This document shows, piece by piece, positions 43,022 through 52,015 of a DNA stretch of 64,000 nt. The position numbers and the translations under genes were made by a program. Location of the stretch: assembly GCA_017446885.1 (NCBI GenBank), contig JAFSOR010000028.1, positions 62,001 to 126,000 of the forward strand, in the 5' to 3' direction. The stretch comes from Spirochaetia bacterium. Lineage in GTDB: Bacteria; Spirochaetota; Spirochaetia; CADAEX01. Each line of letters starts with the position of its first letter. Position 1 is the first letter of the stretch. The notes under the pieces were generated by a model. That model saw only the letters and a list, made by a program, of their open reading frames with translations, was not told the origin of the DNA and made no database searches.

Positions 43022-44146
43022 ATGCCTGAACAGCAGTTTATGAGACATGCCATTGCACTGGCGCTTAAAGGAGAGGGGAAAACCCGCCCAAATCCTTTGG
43101 TTGGTGCTGTGATTGTAAAAGATGGCAGAATCATAGGAGAAGGGTACCACACAAAGTATGGCAGCCTGCACGCAGAGCGCGAGGCTTTGGCCGACTGCCG
43201 GCGCAGGGGAGAAAGCCCCCTGGGTGCCGATATGTATGTTACTCTTGAGCCCTGCTGCCACACCGGCAAGCAGCCCCCCTGCACCGAGGCCCTTGCAGAA
43301 TCTGGTATAGGCTGTGTCTTTGTGGGGTCCGAGGACCCGAATCCACTGGTTGCAGGAAAGGGGATTAAGTTCCTTAGGCAGCATGGTATCCAGGTACAGA
43401 CCGGTTTTTTAAAGGCAGAGTGCGATGCTTTAAACCCCATATTTTTTCATTACATTGCTGCTGGCAAACCATATGTGGCCTTGAAATATGCCATGACTGC
43501 CGACGGCCGTATAGCAACTGTAACCGGAGCTTCCAAGTGGATAACAGGCGAGGCTGCCCGGAACCATGTTCACAAGCTTAGAAACCGTTATGCATCTATT
43601 CTGGTAGGAATAAATACAGTGCTGCGTGATGACCCGCTTTTAAACTGCCGTATTCCCGGTGGTGTAAACCCGCTCCGTATAGTGCTGGACTCAGCTTTGC
43701 GCATTCCGCCCTCGAGCCATCTGGTGCAGAGTGCAAAGGAGATTCCGCTTATGGTGGTGTGCTCTGATTCCAAGATTAATGGAGCAGCAGACAAGAAGAA
43801 GGCGCTTGAGGCAGCAGGGGCCGAGGTGCTTCCATTGGACAGCCCCGATGGCAGACCGGATTTTAAGGCACTGGTTGCAGAGCTGGGAAAACGCAGCATA
43901 GACAGCCTTCTTATAGAGGGGGGCAGCCAGGTGCACTACAGCGCTCTTAAGGCAGGTGTTGTCAGCCATATCTACAGCTATGTGGCACCAAAGATTTTTG
44001 GCGGAACATCTGCCCCCGGCCCAGTTGGCGGCTACGGTGCCGATGCAGTATCCGATGCATTTGTGCTGCACCTGGCAGGGATACAGCAGCTTGGAGATGA
44101 TATCCTGATTGAATACGAGGTTGAGGATGTTTACAGGAATAATTGA
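43022..44146 (+). CDS. ribD: bifunctional pyrimidine deaminase/reductase
   Basis: A 374-residue enzyme carrying out steps two and three of riboflavin synthesis. The N-terminal deaminase has the zinc site HAEREA and PCCHTGKQPPC. The C-terminal NADPH-dependent reductase begins at about residue 147 (PYVALKYAMTADG) and includes LLIEGGSQVH. The start at 43022 comes straight after the T-tract of the riboswitch terminator; its likely ribosome binding site AGGGG is the 3' arm of that hairpin. The gene overlaps ribE by 20 bases. Confidence 0.96.
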   Translation: MPEQQFMRHAIALALKGEGKTRPNPLVGAVIVKDGRIIGEGYHTKYGSLHAEREALADCRRRGESPLGADMYVTLEPCCHTGKQPPCTEALAESGIGCVFVGSEDPNPLVAGKGIKFLRQHGIQVQTGFLKAECDALNPIFFHYIAAGKPYVALKYAMTADGRIATVTGASKWITGEAARNHVHKLRNRYASILVGINTVLRDDPLLNCRIPGGVNPLRIVLDSALRIPPSSHLVQSAKEIPLMVVCSDSKINGAADKKKALEAAGAEVLPLDSPDGRPDFKALVAELGKRSIDSLLIEGGSQVHYSALKAGVVSHIYSYVAPKIFGGTSAPGPVGGYGADAVSDAFVLHLAGIQQLGDDILIEYEVEDVYRNN

Positions 44147-44777
44147 GGAGACAGGAACAGTACGCAGCGTTTCCCTTTTAGGGGATTCAGGCACAATCCA
44201 GATAGGTGCAGACCTGATTCTTGGTGGAACACGGCCTGGCGACAGTATTGCAGTAAACGGCGTGTGCCTTACTGTAACTTCTATATTTGATAAAAGTTTT
44301 ACAGCCGATGTTATGGCCGAAACCCTGCGCCGGAGCAACCTGGGGCAGCTTAGGACAGGCGACCAGGTGAACCTTGAGCGGGCAATGAGCGCCGAAGGCA
44401 GGTTCGGAGGGCATATAGTAAGCGGCCACATAGACGGCACCGGCACCATATCTTTTATGGAGAAAGAGGGGAATGCCACCTGGGTATATATCCGCACCTC
44501 TGCCGGAATACTGGCGCTGATTGTGGAGAAAGGCTCCATTGCCATAGACGGCATAAGCCTGACCGTGGCAAAAGTTGGCTTAGAAGATTTCGCCGTATCA
44601 ATCATACCGCACACCAGTTCCCATACCACCCTTTTGAAAAAGAAAGCCGGTGATGTTGTGAACCTGGAAAACGATATTGTAGGAAAATATGTGCAGCGCC
44701 TTCTGGGTCTGCCCCAGAGCGAGCCTATGCACAAAAGCAGGATAACAGAGGAGTTTTTAAGGGAAAATGGATTTTAA
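44127..44777 (+). CDS. ribE: riboflavin synthase, alpha chain
   Basis: A 216-residue enzyme that dismutates two lumazine molecules into riboflavin. It has the duplicated lumazine-binding fold: the first barrel starts [10 protein letters not shown], and both halves carry the family motifs NGVCLTV and DGISLTV, and [12 protein letters not shown]. The start at 44127 follows GAGG inside the end of ribD. An in-frame ATG at 44109 would add six residues not found in the family. It overlaps ribBA by 11 bases, so the operon is translationally coupled. Confidence 0.96.
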   Translation: MFTGIIEETGTVRSVSLLGDSGTIQIGADLILGGTRPGDSIAVNGVCLTVTSIFDKSFTADVMAETLRRSNLGQLRTGDQVNLERAMSAEGRFGGHIVSGHIDGTGTISFMEKEGNATWVYIRTSAGILALIVEKGSIAIDGISLTVAKVGLEDFAVSIIPHTSSHTTLLKKKAGDVVNLENDIVGKYVQRLLGLPQSEPMHKSRITEEFLRENGF

Positions 44778-45972
44778 GTACAACACGATAGAAGAGGCCC
44801 TTGATGAGCTTCGTAACGGAAGGATAATCCTGGTGACCGACGACCCGGACCGGGAGAACGAAGGAGACATGATATGTGCGGCAGAGTTTGCCACCCAGGC
44901 CAATGTCAACTTTATGGCAACATATGCAAAGGGGCTTTTATGCACCCCTATGAGTGCAGCCCTGGCTACCAAGCTGGGACTGCCGCCGATGGTGTCGGAG
45001 AACACCGACAACCACGAGACAGCATTCACAGTCTCTATAGACCATAAAAGCACCACTACCGGAATCTCGGCGGCAGAGCGCTCCATAACAGCACTCCAGT
45101 GCGTGAACGACGCTTCCACACCTTTGGATTTCCGCAGGCCTGGACACATGTTCCCCCTTACTGCAAGGCGGGGCGGTGTACTGGTGCGCAACGGCCACAC
45201 CGAGGCCACAGTTGACCTGTGCCGTCTGGCAGGGCTTAAGGAGTGCGGCCTGTGCTGCGAAGTTATGGACGACGACGGCACCATGATGCGCACCCCAAAG
45301 CTGTGGAAGCTGGCCGAGAAATATAGCCTCAAGTTCATAACAATCAAGGAGCTGCAGGACTACTGCCGCATTCACGAGAAGCATGTCATACGCGAGGCCA
45401 AGGCAAAGCTGCCTACAGATTACGGAGATTTCGATATCTACGGCTATGTCAACGACATAACAGGCGAGAACCACATTGCACTTTTAAAGGGCGACATTGG
45501 CGACGGCGAGAATGTGCTGTGCCGTGTCCATTCCGAGTGCATGACAGGCGATGTGTTCGGTTCCAAACGGTGCGACTGTGGGCAGCAGCTCCATAAGGCT
45601 ATGGAGCTTATACAGCAGGAAGGACGCGGCGTTTTGCTCTACATGCGGCAGGAGGGCCGGGGAATAGGGCTTATCAACAAGCTCAAGACCTATGTCCTCC
45701 AGGAGCAGGGGTGCGACACTGTAGAGGCCAACATAAAGCTGGGTTTCCAGCCTGACCTGCGGGAGTATTGGATCGGGGCCCAGATACTCAGGGATCTTGG
45801 AATAAAATCACTCCGTCTTATGACCAACAACCCTAACAAGGTATATGGTCTTGACGGTTTTGGTCTGCGGGTTGCCCAGCGGGTTCCCATAGAGGTGGAA
45901 CCCCAGCAGTACGACCGCTTCTATCTGCAGACCAAGAAAGATAAGATGGGACATATTTTTACAAAATTCTAA
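44767..45972 (+). CDS. ribBA: bifunctional DHBP synthase / GTP cyclohydrolase II
   Basis: A 401-residue fusion supplying both precursors of riboflavin. Residues 1-200 are 3,4-dihydroxy-2-butanone-4-phosphate synthase ([19 protein letters not shown]). Residues 210-401 are GTP cyclohydrolase II, with the zinc cysteines in [20 protein letters not shown] and the arginine finger region RQEGRGIGL. Both active sites look complete. AAGGG precedes the ATG within the end of ribE. ribH follows after 21 bases. Confidence 0.96.
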   Translation: MDFKYNTIEEALDELRNGRIILVTDDPDRENEGDMICAAEFATQANVNFMATYAKGLLCTPMSAALATKLGLPPMVSENTDNHETAFTVSIDHKSTTTGISAAERSITALQCVNDASTPLDFRRPGHMFPLTARRGGVLVRNGHTEATVDLCRLAGLKECGLCCEVMDDDGTMMRTPKLWKLAEKYSLKFITIKELQDYCRIHEKHVIREAKAKLPTDYGDFDIYGYVNDITGENHIALLKGDIGDGENVLCRVHSECMTGDVFGSKRCDCGQQLHKAMELIQQEGRGVLLYMRQEGRGIGLINKLKTYVLQEQGCDTVEANIKLGFQPDLREYWIGAQILRDLGIKSLRLMTNNPNKVYGLDGFGLRVAQRVPIEVEPQQYDRFYLQTKKDKMGHIFTKF

Positions 45973-45993
45973 ACTATACAAGCGAGGTATAAG

Positions 45994-46458
45994 ATGAAAC
46001 TGTTTGAAGGAAAACTGGTTGCTCCGGAGGGAATGAAGGTTGCTATAGTAGCTTCCCGTTTCAACGAGATTATTGTGAAGAAGCTTCTGGATGGAGCTGT
46101 GGACGGTCTGGTGCGCCATGGTGTAAAGGATGACAACATCACCGCAGTATGGGTTCCAGGTGCATTCGAAATCCCCGTTATCGCCGACAGGCTTGCATCG
46201 AGCGGCAAGTACGACGCAGTTATAGCAGTAGGTGCAGTTATCCGCGGCGCAACAAGCCACTACGACTATGTGTGCAACGAGGTATCCAAGGGTGTGGCTC
46301 AGGTAGGGCTTAAGAACGGCATCCCTGTGCTGTTTGGAATAATTACCACCGAGAATATCGAGCAGGCTATCGAGCGGGCTGGCTCCAAGGCTGGAAACAA
46401 GGGCTATGACTGTGCTCTTTCCGCTGTGGAGATGGTCAATCTGATGAAAAAGCTCTGA
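45994..46458 (+). CDS. ribH: 6,7-dimethyl-8-ribityllumazine synthase
   Basis: A 154-residue enzyme that joins the two riboflavin precursors to lumazine and commonly assembles into a 60-subunit shell. Signatures: VASRFNEII (substrate site), VPGAFEIP, the catalytic-region [14 protein letters not shown], and [12 protein letters not shown] ribosome binding site (GCGAGGT) precedes the ATG. It is the last gene of the FMN-controlled operon. Confidence 0.97.
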   Translation: MKLFEGKLVAPEGMKVAIVASRFNEIIVKKLLDGAVDGLVRHGVKDDNITAVWVPGAFEIPVIADRLASSGKYDAVIAVGAVIRGATSHYDYVCNEVSKGVAQVGLKNGIPVLFGIITTENIEQAIERAGSKAGNKGYDCALSAVEMVNLMKKL

Positions 46459-46460
46459 AT

Positions 46461-46489
46461 AAAAAAAGGGGTGCTTGAAAAAGCACCCC
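46461..46489 (-). terminator. terminator of tRNA-Asp
   Basis: A 9-bp stem GGGGTGCTT/AAGCACCCC with a tetraloop, followed on the minus strand by seven T. On the plus strand it has no T-tract, so it mainly serves the tRNA while also lying at the ribH 3' end. Confidence 0.85.
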
Positions 46490-46491
46490 GT

Positions 46492-46566
46492 CGGGAGCGA
46501 AGGGGCTTGAACCCTCGATCTCCGGCTTGACAGGCCGGCGCGATAAACCAGCTTCGCCACGCCCCC
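46492..46566 (-). tRNA. tRNA-Asp (anticodon GTC)
   Basis: A 75-nt cloverleaf on the minus strand with acceptor stem GGGGGCG/CGCTCCC (one G-T pair), anticodon loop CTGTCAA and T-loop TTCAAGC. The discriminator is G; CCA is not encoded. It is convergent with ribH. Confidence 0.93.
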
Positions 46567-46649
46567 TACTGACAAACAAGAATATATCAATTATTCATTC
46601 GTAGTGTCAATAAGGGTTTGAATATTTTTTATATGGCAATGTGCTGGAA

Positions 46650-46678
46650 TTGACACGCACTATCCCACATGGTAAAAT
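46650..46678 (+). promoter_or_regulatory. promoter of the membrane-anchored foldase gene
   Basis: TTGACA at 46650-46655, a 17-bp spacer and TAAAAT at 46673-46678. The -10 box ends 8 bases before the ATG at 46687, leaving almost no leader. Confidence 0.7.
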
Positions 46679-46686
46679 AAAGCATT

Positions 46687-48195
46687 ATGGCAGAAAAAGA
46701 AAAACAACTTGAGAAAATGACAGCAGAACGGGAAAAGAAGAACAGCCAGCATCCTTGGCTCTACCTTTTTTCTGTTATTCTTCTTATAGTAATTGCAGTG
46801 ACATTTGTCGGAGCTCCTGTTGTAGGCGACGCAGTCCGCGGCACAACCAGCTCCATCTCTTTCGGAAAGTATGGGAAAGAGGATATTGAGTTCTCCCAGA
46901 ACGGATATTTTGCTCAGCAGAGAGAAATCCTGGGACAGCAGATCAACCCCAATGGCGACAGCCAGAGCTGGAAATGGGATCTGTACCGTGTATGGCGCGG
47001 TGCTTTTGAGCGCACAGTTGTTCATGTAGGAATCCTGTCCGAGGTTAAGTCGAACAAGACCTATATATCCCAGGAACAGTTGAACAAGCTTATCATCGAG
47101 CACGGCCCGTACCAGAGCAACGGCGAGTTTGATGTTGAGTTGTATCAGAACACCCCTTCTTATAAAAGAGAAGAGTTCCGCAAGGACTTTAAGGAGAACC
47201 TGCTTAAAGAGTATTACCTTTCCGATTATCTCTATGGACAGAAAACTGCCGATGCCGAGAAAGAGTATACCTACGGCCTTATGAAGAATCAGCGCAGCTT
47301 CCATCTGGTGTTCTTCCCTATGGACAGAATCCCCGATGAAGAGCTTACAGCATATGCACAGCAGAACTTGAAGAACTTCAAGCGTATAGGCCTTAGCAAG
47401 ATAACACTTTCAAGCGAGAGCGATGCCAAGAAAGTGCTTAAAATGGTTCAGGATGACCCTGAATCCTTTGCCGAGACAGCAAAGGCTCAGTCTACCGATG
47501 TATTCGCAGAGGGCGGCGGTGTTATGGGAACATCTTACAGCTACGAGCTTAAATCTGAATTCAGCGATGCCGACCTTGATAAGATTCTTGCCCTGGCCCA
47601 GGGTGCTGTTTCCGACATAATCAAGTCTGGAAACGACTATGTAATATACCGCTGTACCGCAGCTGCAACCGATCCTGACCTGACATCTGCCGACACAATC
47701 CGTGCCATAAAGAACTATGTGAACCGCTATGAGCGTGGCTTTGTAGAGGATAAGGCTGTGACTGTTGCCGACACATTCATAAAGAATGCACAGGCCGAAG
47801 GGATTTATTCTGCAGCATCCAAGGCTGGTGTTTCTGTATATACAACCGAGCCGTTCTGCGTCAACTACGGCGCAATCAACTACTTCAGCCAGGTAAGGGT
47901 GGAGCAGGGCGAACTGGATCTTTCCGGTGCCATGTACAGCAAGGATTTCTTTATCCAGGCATTCTCCATCAAAGGTGTGGAGTATTCCAAGCCTATAATC
48001 CTGAACAACGGCGTTGCAGTGCTTCAGCTTGCCGAAGAATCCACAAGGGATGACATTGATGAGGCAGTGAAGCTGTATGGAACCCAGATTGACGGGCAGA
48101 TTGCCGAGGGCGATATTATCAACTACTTCCTGACATCTGACAAACTTAAGGATAACTTCCACCAGACGTTCAGCAAGTATTTTACTTTTGATTAA
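46687..48195 (+). CDS. membrane-anchored SurA/PpiD-like foldase
   Basis: A 502-residue periplasmic protein with an uncleaved N-terminal anchor: a charged head (1-24), then one transmembrane helix (25-45). The middle resembles SurA N-terminal chaperone helices. Around residues 215-325 lies a parvulin-like segment (RSFHLVFFPMDRIP; SFAETAKAQSTDVFAEGGGVMG). The motif 'FAEGGGVMG' corresponds to the parvulin loop. The C-terminal part is helical and domain-swapped as in PpiD. It likely assists outer-membrane protein folding. No ribosome binding site is seen before the ATG, and the promoter geometry predicts a leaderless mRNA. The terminator is immediately downstream. Confidence 0.8.
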   Translation: MAEKEKQLEKMTAEREKKNSQHPWLYLFSVILLIVIAVTFVGAPVVGDAVRGTTSSISFGKYGKEDIEFSQNGYFAQQREILGQQINPNGDSQSWKWDLYRVWRGAFERTVVHVGILSEVKSNKTYISQEQLNKLIIEHGPYQSNGEFDVELYQNTPSYKREEFRKDFKENLLKEYYLSDYLYGQKTADAEKEYTYGLMKNQRSFHLVFFPMDRIPDEELTAYAQQNLKNFKRIGLSKITLSSESDAKKVLKMVQDDPESFAETAKAQSTDVFAEGGGVMGTSYSYELKSEFSDADLDKILALAQGAVSDIIKSGNDYVIYRCTAAATDPDLTSADTIRAIKNYVNRYERGFVEDKAVTVADTFIKNAQAEGIYSAASKAGVSVYTTEPFCVNYGAINYFSQVRVEQGELDLSGAMYSKDFFIQAFSIKGVEYSKPIILNNGVAVLQLAEESTRDDIDEAVKLYGTQIDGQIAEGDIINYFLTSDKLKDNFHQTFSKYFTFD

Positions 48196-48200
48196 AAATA

Positions 48201-48226
48201 AGCCCGCTGAAAAGCGGGTTTTTTTT
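48201..48226 (+). terminator. terminator of the foldase gene
   Basis: AGCCCGCT/AGCGGGTT stem with a GAAA tetraloop, followed by eight T. Confidence 0.93.
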
Positions 48227-48240
48227 AGCTTTTTTCAATA

Positions 48241-48537
48241 TTACAGACTTTTACAGATATCTATCATCTTGCGGAAGGAGGACTCTTCCTTTTTCATTTC
48301 GCGGCTTCCACGGGTTATCTTGCACAGGCTCAATCCCAGGGTCTCGGCTATCTTGCGTTGGGTCATACCCTGATCCAAAAGCCGCACCAGGGCCCAGCGG
48401 GCAGCAACTGCATTATATTCCTGAGGTGTCAGAAGAGCCTTTAGAAAATCTCTAAGAAGTTCTCTGTCATTTACTGTTGCCAGGGTTTTTGCCAGTTCAG
48501 CCATGGACTGTTCAAGGATTATTTCTTTGTCTTCCAT
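48241..48537 (-). CDS. TrpR/YerC-family regulator
   Basis: A 98-residue helical protein of the Trp repressor superfamily (YerC/YecD group). The helix-turn-helix reads LLDQGMTQRKIAETLGLSLCKITRGS, cited here as the GMTQRKIAETLG turn, close to TrpR. LTPQEYNAVAARWALVRLL is the family dimer region. Whether it senses tryptophan is unknown. No trp gene is nearby. The start at 48537 is supported by a TATAAT box ending six bases upstream, inside the end of nrnA, which predicts its own leaderless transcript. A start at 48600 would add residues outside the family. Confidence 0.85.
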   Translation of the reverse strand: MEDKEIILEQSMAELAKTLATVNDRELLRDFLKALLTPQEYNAVAARWALVRLLDQGMTQRKIAETLGLSLCKITRGSREMKKEESSFRKMIDICKSL

Positions 48538-48543
48538 AAACTT

Positions 48544-48573
48544 ATTATACCAGAATTTTTGAAAAATGCTCAA
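48544..48573 (-). promoter_or_regulatory. internal promoter for the TrpR-like gene
   Basis: On the minus strand TTGAGC (48573-48568), an 18-bp spacer and a consensus TATAAT (48549-48544), all inside the 3' end and stop region of nrnA. The start codon is six bases beyond the -10 box. Confidence 0.5.
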
Positions 48574-49501
48574 CCAGGAGCTCGACCACTGCTTTGGCAC
48601 TTGAGTTCATGATCTTGCAGCCGGCCGCCTTCTTATGACCGCCGCCACCCAACATTGCTGCTGCTGCTCCCAGGTCGATATTGTCGCACCGGGTTCGGAG
48701 TCCTACAGAGACTTTGTCTTTAGAATCCTCTTTGACCGATGCCACCACCTGCACCCCTTCGGTTGCCAGAAGGAGCATGTACACAGTATCTATATCCCTG
48801 CATTCCCGGGGAGTTGTCCTGTAATCATCAAGAGTTTCCCAGGTTATCATAAGCCTGCCGTCCAGATATCGGGTGGCCCGCCCCAGGGATTGTGATATAA
48901 GCTTTAGGGTGTCGGCTTTTTTGTTGCCGTTTACATCGTAGTAAATTCTGTTGGTTGAAGCGCCAAGGTCTGAAAGTTTTGCAGCTGTCCTAAAGGCTTT
49001 TGCCCCAGTTTCTGTAAGATGAATGAAAAATCCTGTGTCGGTGCACAGCCCCAGCATAAGAAGTTCGGCCACTTCCTTCGAGGGCTTTTCTCCCATAGCT
49101 TCTATCAAATCCAGAATAGGCATGGTGCATGATGATGCCTGTGGGACAACATGGCGGAAGTCGCCGAATTCGGTGCCCGATGAATGGTGGTCTATCACAA
49201 TGACAGGGAACCGGTCTAGGCCTTCATCCTCGAATCCGGTCCTGTCGGGAGTGGAGCAGTCCACAATAATTACAACACCATCTTTGTCGCAGGGGGCAAA
49301 GGTTTCTGAAAACTGACTCCTAAAGCGCTGGATCTCCAGACGCTCGAACTTTCCTTTGGAATAGACAAAAGCCTTTTTCCCCAGCTGCTTTAGAAACAGG
49401 GCCAGGCCCAGCTGGCTGCCCACACAGTCGCCATCTGGGTCGGTATGACCAAAGATGTAGAAAGTGCTGTGTTTTTTTATCTCCTGGATAATTTTTTCCA
49501 T
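48545..49501 (-). CDS. nrnA: NrnA-like DHH/DHHA1 phosphoesterase (nano-RNase / pAp phosphatase)
   Basis: A 318-residue enzyme that degrades very short RNAs and pAp. The DHH domain has the metal motifs GHTDPDGDCVGS (DxD), VIVDCSTPDR, and VIDHHSSGTEF. The C-terminal DHHA1 domain includes the glycine-rich GGGGHKKAAGCKI. All metal ligands look intact. It lies 16 bases after gltA on the same strand, with a weak ribosome binding site. The TrpR-like gene follows after 7 bases. Confidence 0.92.
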   Translation of the reverse strand: MEKIIQEIKKHSTFYIFGHTDPDGDCVGSQLGLALFLKQLGKKAFVYSKGKFERLEIQRFRSQFSETFAPCDKDGVVIIVDCSTPDRTGFEDEGLDRFPVIVIDHHSSGTEFGDFRHVVPQASSCTMPILDLIEAMGEKPSKEVAELLMLGLCTDTGFFIHLTETGAKAFRTAAKLSDLGASTNRIYYDVNGNKKADTLKLISQSLGRATRYLDGRLMITWETLDDYRTTPRECRDIDTVYMLLLATEGVQVVASVKEDSKDKVSVGLRTRCDNIDLGAAAAMLGGGGHKKAAGCKIMNSSAKAVVELLVEHFSKILV

Positions 49502-49517
49502 AATATATAATTGCTTC

Positions 49518-50858
49518 TTACCGCTCTTCTATCGGGATATAAGGCTTTTTAGGTGCCACAACACGGTATGCAGGTCTTATAAGCTTGCCTCCGCTTACCA
49601 GTTCCTCTATGCGGTGGGCAGACCAGCCGGCCACCCGTGCCATTGCAAAGAGCGGTGTGTACAGAGCTGTCGGTATGTTCAGCATCTTGTATACAAAGCC
49701 CGAGTAGAAGTCCACGTTAACGCTGCTGCTTCTGACATTCTTTCCTTCAGCCTGCATTGCCTCGGGGATAAGGCGCTCCACAGTATTGTAAAGGTTGAAC
49801 TCGTCATCATAGCCCTTGGCGGCGGCAAGTTCGGCAGCCTTTGCCTTAAGTAGCACGGCCCTTGGGTCGGAAAGGGTGTATATCGCATGGCCGAAACCGT
49901 AGACTATTCCAGTCCGGTCAAAAGCTTCCTTTCTAAGTATTTTGCGCAGGTAGTCAATAAGCTGTCCCTCGTCTTTCCAGTTCGGGACATTTTCCATTAT
50001 ATCTTCCATCATCCGCTTAACTTTCTTGTTGGCACCGCCATGGAGAGGGCCTTTCATGGAGCAGAGGGCTGCCGCTATTGCGGCGTAGGTGTCGGTCTGA
50101 GCCGATGTGACCACATGGTTTGTGAATGTGGAGTTGTTACCGCCGCCGTGTTCTGCATGCAGGATAAGGGCGATATCCAGGACCGATGCCTCAAGCTCGG
50201 TGTACTTGGTGTCGGGTCTGATCATGCGCAGGAAGTTGGCAGCTGTCCCGATCTTGGGTGCCGGAGCGTGCAGGAACAGGCTTTTGCCGTCGTGGTAGTG
50301 GGCCTTTGCCTGGTAGCCGTAGGCAATCATGGTTGGAAACCGTGCTATAAGCTCTATGCACTGCCTGAGCACATTGTCTATAGAGACATCGTCGGCATTG
50401 GAGTCGTAGGAATAAGATACCAGCACGCTCCGGGCCAGTTTGTTCATAACATCGCGGCTGGGTGCCTTGAGTATCATGTCCTCGGCAAAGCCGGCTGGCA
50501 GCTGACGGCAGCTGTCAAGTACAGTGTTGAACTCTGCAAGCTCGTCTGATGTTGGAAGCTTTCCAAAAAGAAGGAAGAAAGCTGTCTCTTCAAAGCCATG
50601 CCGGTTTTCCTTTATGGCATTGGAGACCAGGTCGTTTATAAGGACACCCCGGTAGGTGAGCCTTCCTTCGTCCGGCACCAGGGTACCTTCATCAAATATA
50701 TATCCATGGGCATCACCTATCTGCGAAAGCCCCACCACCACTCCAGAGCCGTCTTCGTTCCTGAGGCCGCGCTTGGTGTTGTACTTCAAATAAAGTGCGG
50801 GATCTATGGAATTGTTGCGGATTGTTGTTTCTGTCATCTTGCTGATAAATGCTTCCAT
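49518..50858 (-). CDS. gltA: citrate synthase
   Basis: A 446-residue type II-like citrate synthase that condenses oxaloacetate with acetyl-CoA. All three catalytic positions are visible: His in GPLHGGANKKV, His in YGFGHAIYTLSDPRA and Asp in NVDFYSGFVY. This is the canonical enzyme of the window and a useful contrast to the two degenerate homologs encoded 260 bases away on the other strand. The start at 50858 has an excellent site (AGGAGGAAG). The genome probably uses it for glutamate synthesis or a partial TCA pathway, which is inference. Confidence 0.95.
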   Translation of the reverse strand: MEAFISKMTETTIRNNSIDPALYLKYNTKRGLRNEDGSGVVVGLSQIGDAHGYIFDEGTLVPDEGRLTYRGVLINDLVSNAIKENRHGFEETAFFLLFGKLPTSDELAEFNTVLDSCRQLPAGFAEDMILKAPSRDVMNKLARSVLVSYSYDSNADDVSIDNVLRQCIELIARFPTMIAYGYQAKAHYHDGKSLFLHAPAPKIGTAANFLRMIRPDTKYTELEASVLDIALILHAEHGGGNNSTFTNHVVTSAQTDTYAAIAAALCSMKGPLHGGANKKVKRMMEDIMENVPNWKDEGQLIDYLRKILRKEAFDRTGIVYGFGHAIYTLSDPRAVLLKAKAAELAAAKGYDDEFNLYNTVERLIPEAMQAEGKNVRSSSVNVDFYSGFVYKMLNIPTALYTPLFAMARVAGWSAHRIEELVSGGKLIRPAYRVVAPKKPYIPIEER

Positions 50859-51014
50859 GGCTTCCTCCTGTTGCTATTTAAAGGTACATTATATGTGAAA
50901 AAATTCTTATAATCAAGCATTATTGTGAATTGAATATGAATAATTATATTTTAGTAATAACCGCCAGTTATCAAAATTATGAAATAAAATATCAAAGATA
51001 CAAATTGCCTGCCC

Positions 51015-51110
51015 TTGAACAAAATCAGTTAATTGAGTAAACTTTAGCCAAATAATAAAAATTTTACCGGAAACGTTGAGACGCAAGGTGAATTTAATAA
51101 TTTTAGGAGG
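51015..51110 (+). promoter_or_regulatory. promoter and structured leader of the citrate-synthase-like operon
   Basis: TTGAAC at 51015-51020, a 17-bp spacer and TAAACT at 51038-51043 predict a leader of about 70 nt. The leader may fold (TTTACC with GGTGAA, inner CGT/ACG). Its end, GGTGAATT...ATTTTAGGAG (51087-51109), closely resembles the leader end of the TRAP binding-protein gene (18547-18566). The remaining bases 50859-51014 are AT-rich with no other clear feature. Confidence 0.5.
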
Positions 51111-51118
51111 AGTAAAGT

Positions 51119-52015
51119 ATGGATCGTAAACCCTTGATCCAGAGAAAGACTGGTATTTCTTACAAGACAGAAGAAAAAACAGTTCTTCGCGGTTTTGATG
51201 TACGCGAGCTCGCTAACGCTGGCTACACATTTATCGATGGACTGTACATTCTTTTCCAGGGCAGAATTCCTGCAGAGAATGAAAGAGCAATGCTCGACTA
51301 CGAAGTTGCAGAATTCCTTGAGCACTCAATGTCACCTTCAGCAGCAGCTGCAATCGGCGTTATGAACGGACACCCAATGCTCCCAGCAGCAGTTGGTGCT
51401 TCTATCGCAACATTCGGTGGAGCTCACGGACCAGGAGCTCAGCACGGCTACATGATGAAAAAATACCTCGACAGAGCAGTTCTTGAGCACAAGACAGTTG
51501 AACAGGTTGCTGTAGAGTGTGTTGATGAGTACATGGATGCAGGTAGAGCAGTTATGGGAATGGGACAGCCACAGCACCTTGACGGCGACCCAAGAGCAGA
51601 ACCGACACACCTGAAGCAGGAAGAGATCGGAGTTGTAGGTGTTTACCTGAAATTCCAGAGAGCTCTTGAGAAACACTTCTATGCAAGAAGATTTGCTGAA
51701 GGAAGATCCTATGTAGCAGTTAACATGATCGGTGCTGGTAACACAGCTCTCTCCGACATGGGATTCTCTCCAAACGCAGCTTGGACAATCGGATGCGTAA
51801 CCAGAGGTTACAGCTGCTCCTGCCACGCCCTCTTCACACTGAAGAAAGGTAGAGCTTGGGGTGCATCCAGAAACGAACCAATGGTACAGATGCTTGACCT
51901 CTCCATGATCAAGTACATCGGACCAGAAGACAGAGAAGTTCCTCTTCAGTCAGAAAGAGAAGCTTATGCTATGAACGAACTTAAGACAGGAGAATTTAAA
52001 AAATGGGTGATCTGA
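51119..52015 (+). CDS. degenerate citrate synthase/citryl-CoA lyase-like protein A
   Basis: A 298-residue protein with the citrate synthase small-type fold, most like citryl-CoA lyases. By hand alignment, the first catalytic His is kept (His103 in GGAHGPGAQHG), the second is Gln150 (GMGQPQHLDGDPRA against GFGHP...DPRA), and the catalytic Asp is replaced by Ile204 (NMIGAG against NVDGA). Normal citrate synthase or lyase chemistry is therefore doubtful. Codon choice is extremely biased, suggesting an abundant protein. The gene overlaps its paralogue by 13 bases, so the two products are probably made together and may form a heteromer. AGGAGG lies ahead of the ATG. Confidence 0.75.
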   Translation: MDRKPLIQRKTGISYKTEEKTVLRGFDVRELANAGYTFIDGLYILFQGRIPAENERAMLDYEVAEFLEHSMSPSAAAAIGVMNGHPMLPAAVGASIATFGGAHGPGAQHGYMMKKYLDRAVLEHKTVEQVAVECVDEYMDAGRAVMGMGQPQHLDGDPRAEPTHLKQEEIGVVGVYLKFQRALEKHFYARRFAEGRSYVAVNMIGAGNTALSDMGFSPNAAWTIGCVTRGYSCSCHALFTLKKGRAWGASRNEPMVQMLDLSMIKYIGPEDREVPLQSEREAYAMNELKTGEFKKWVI

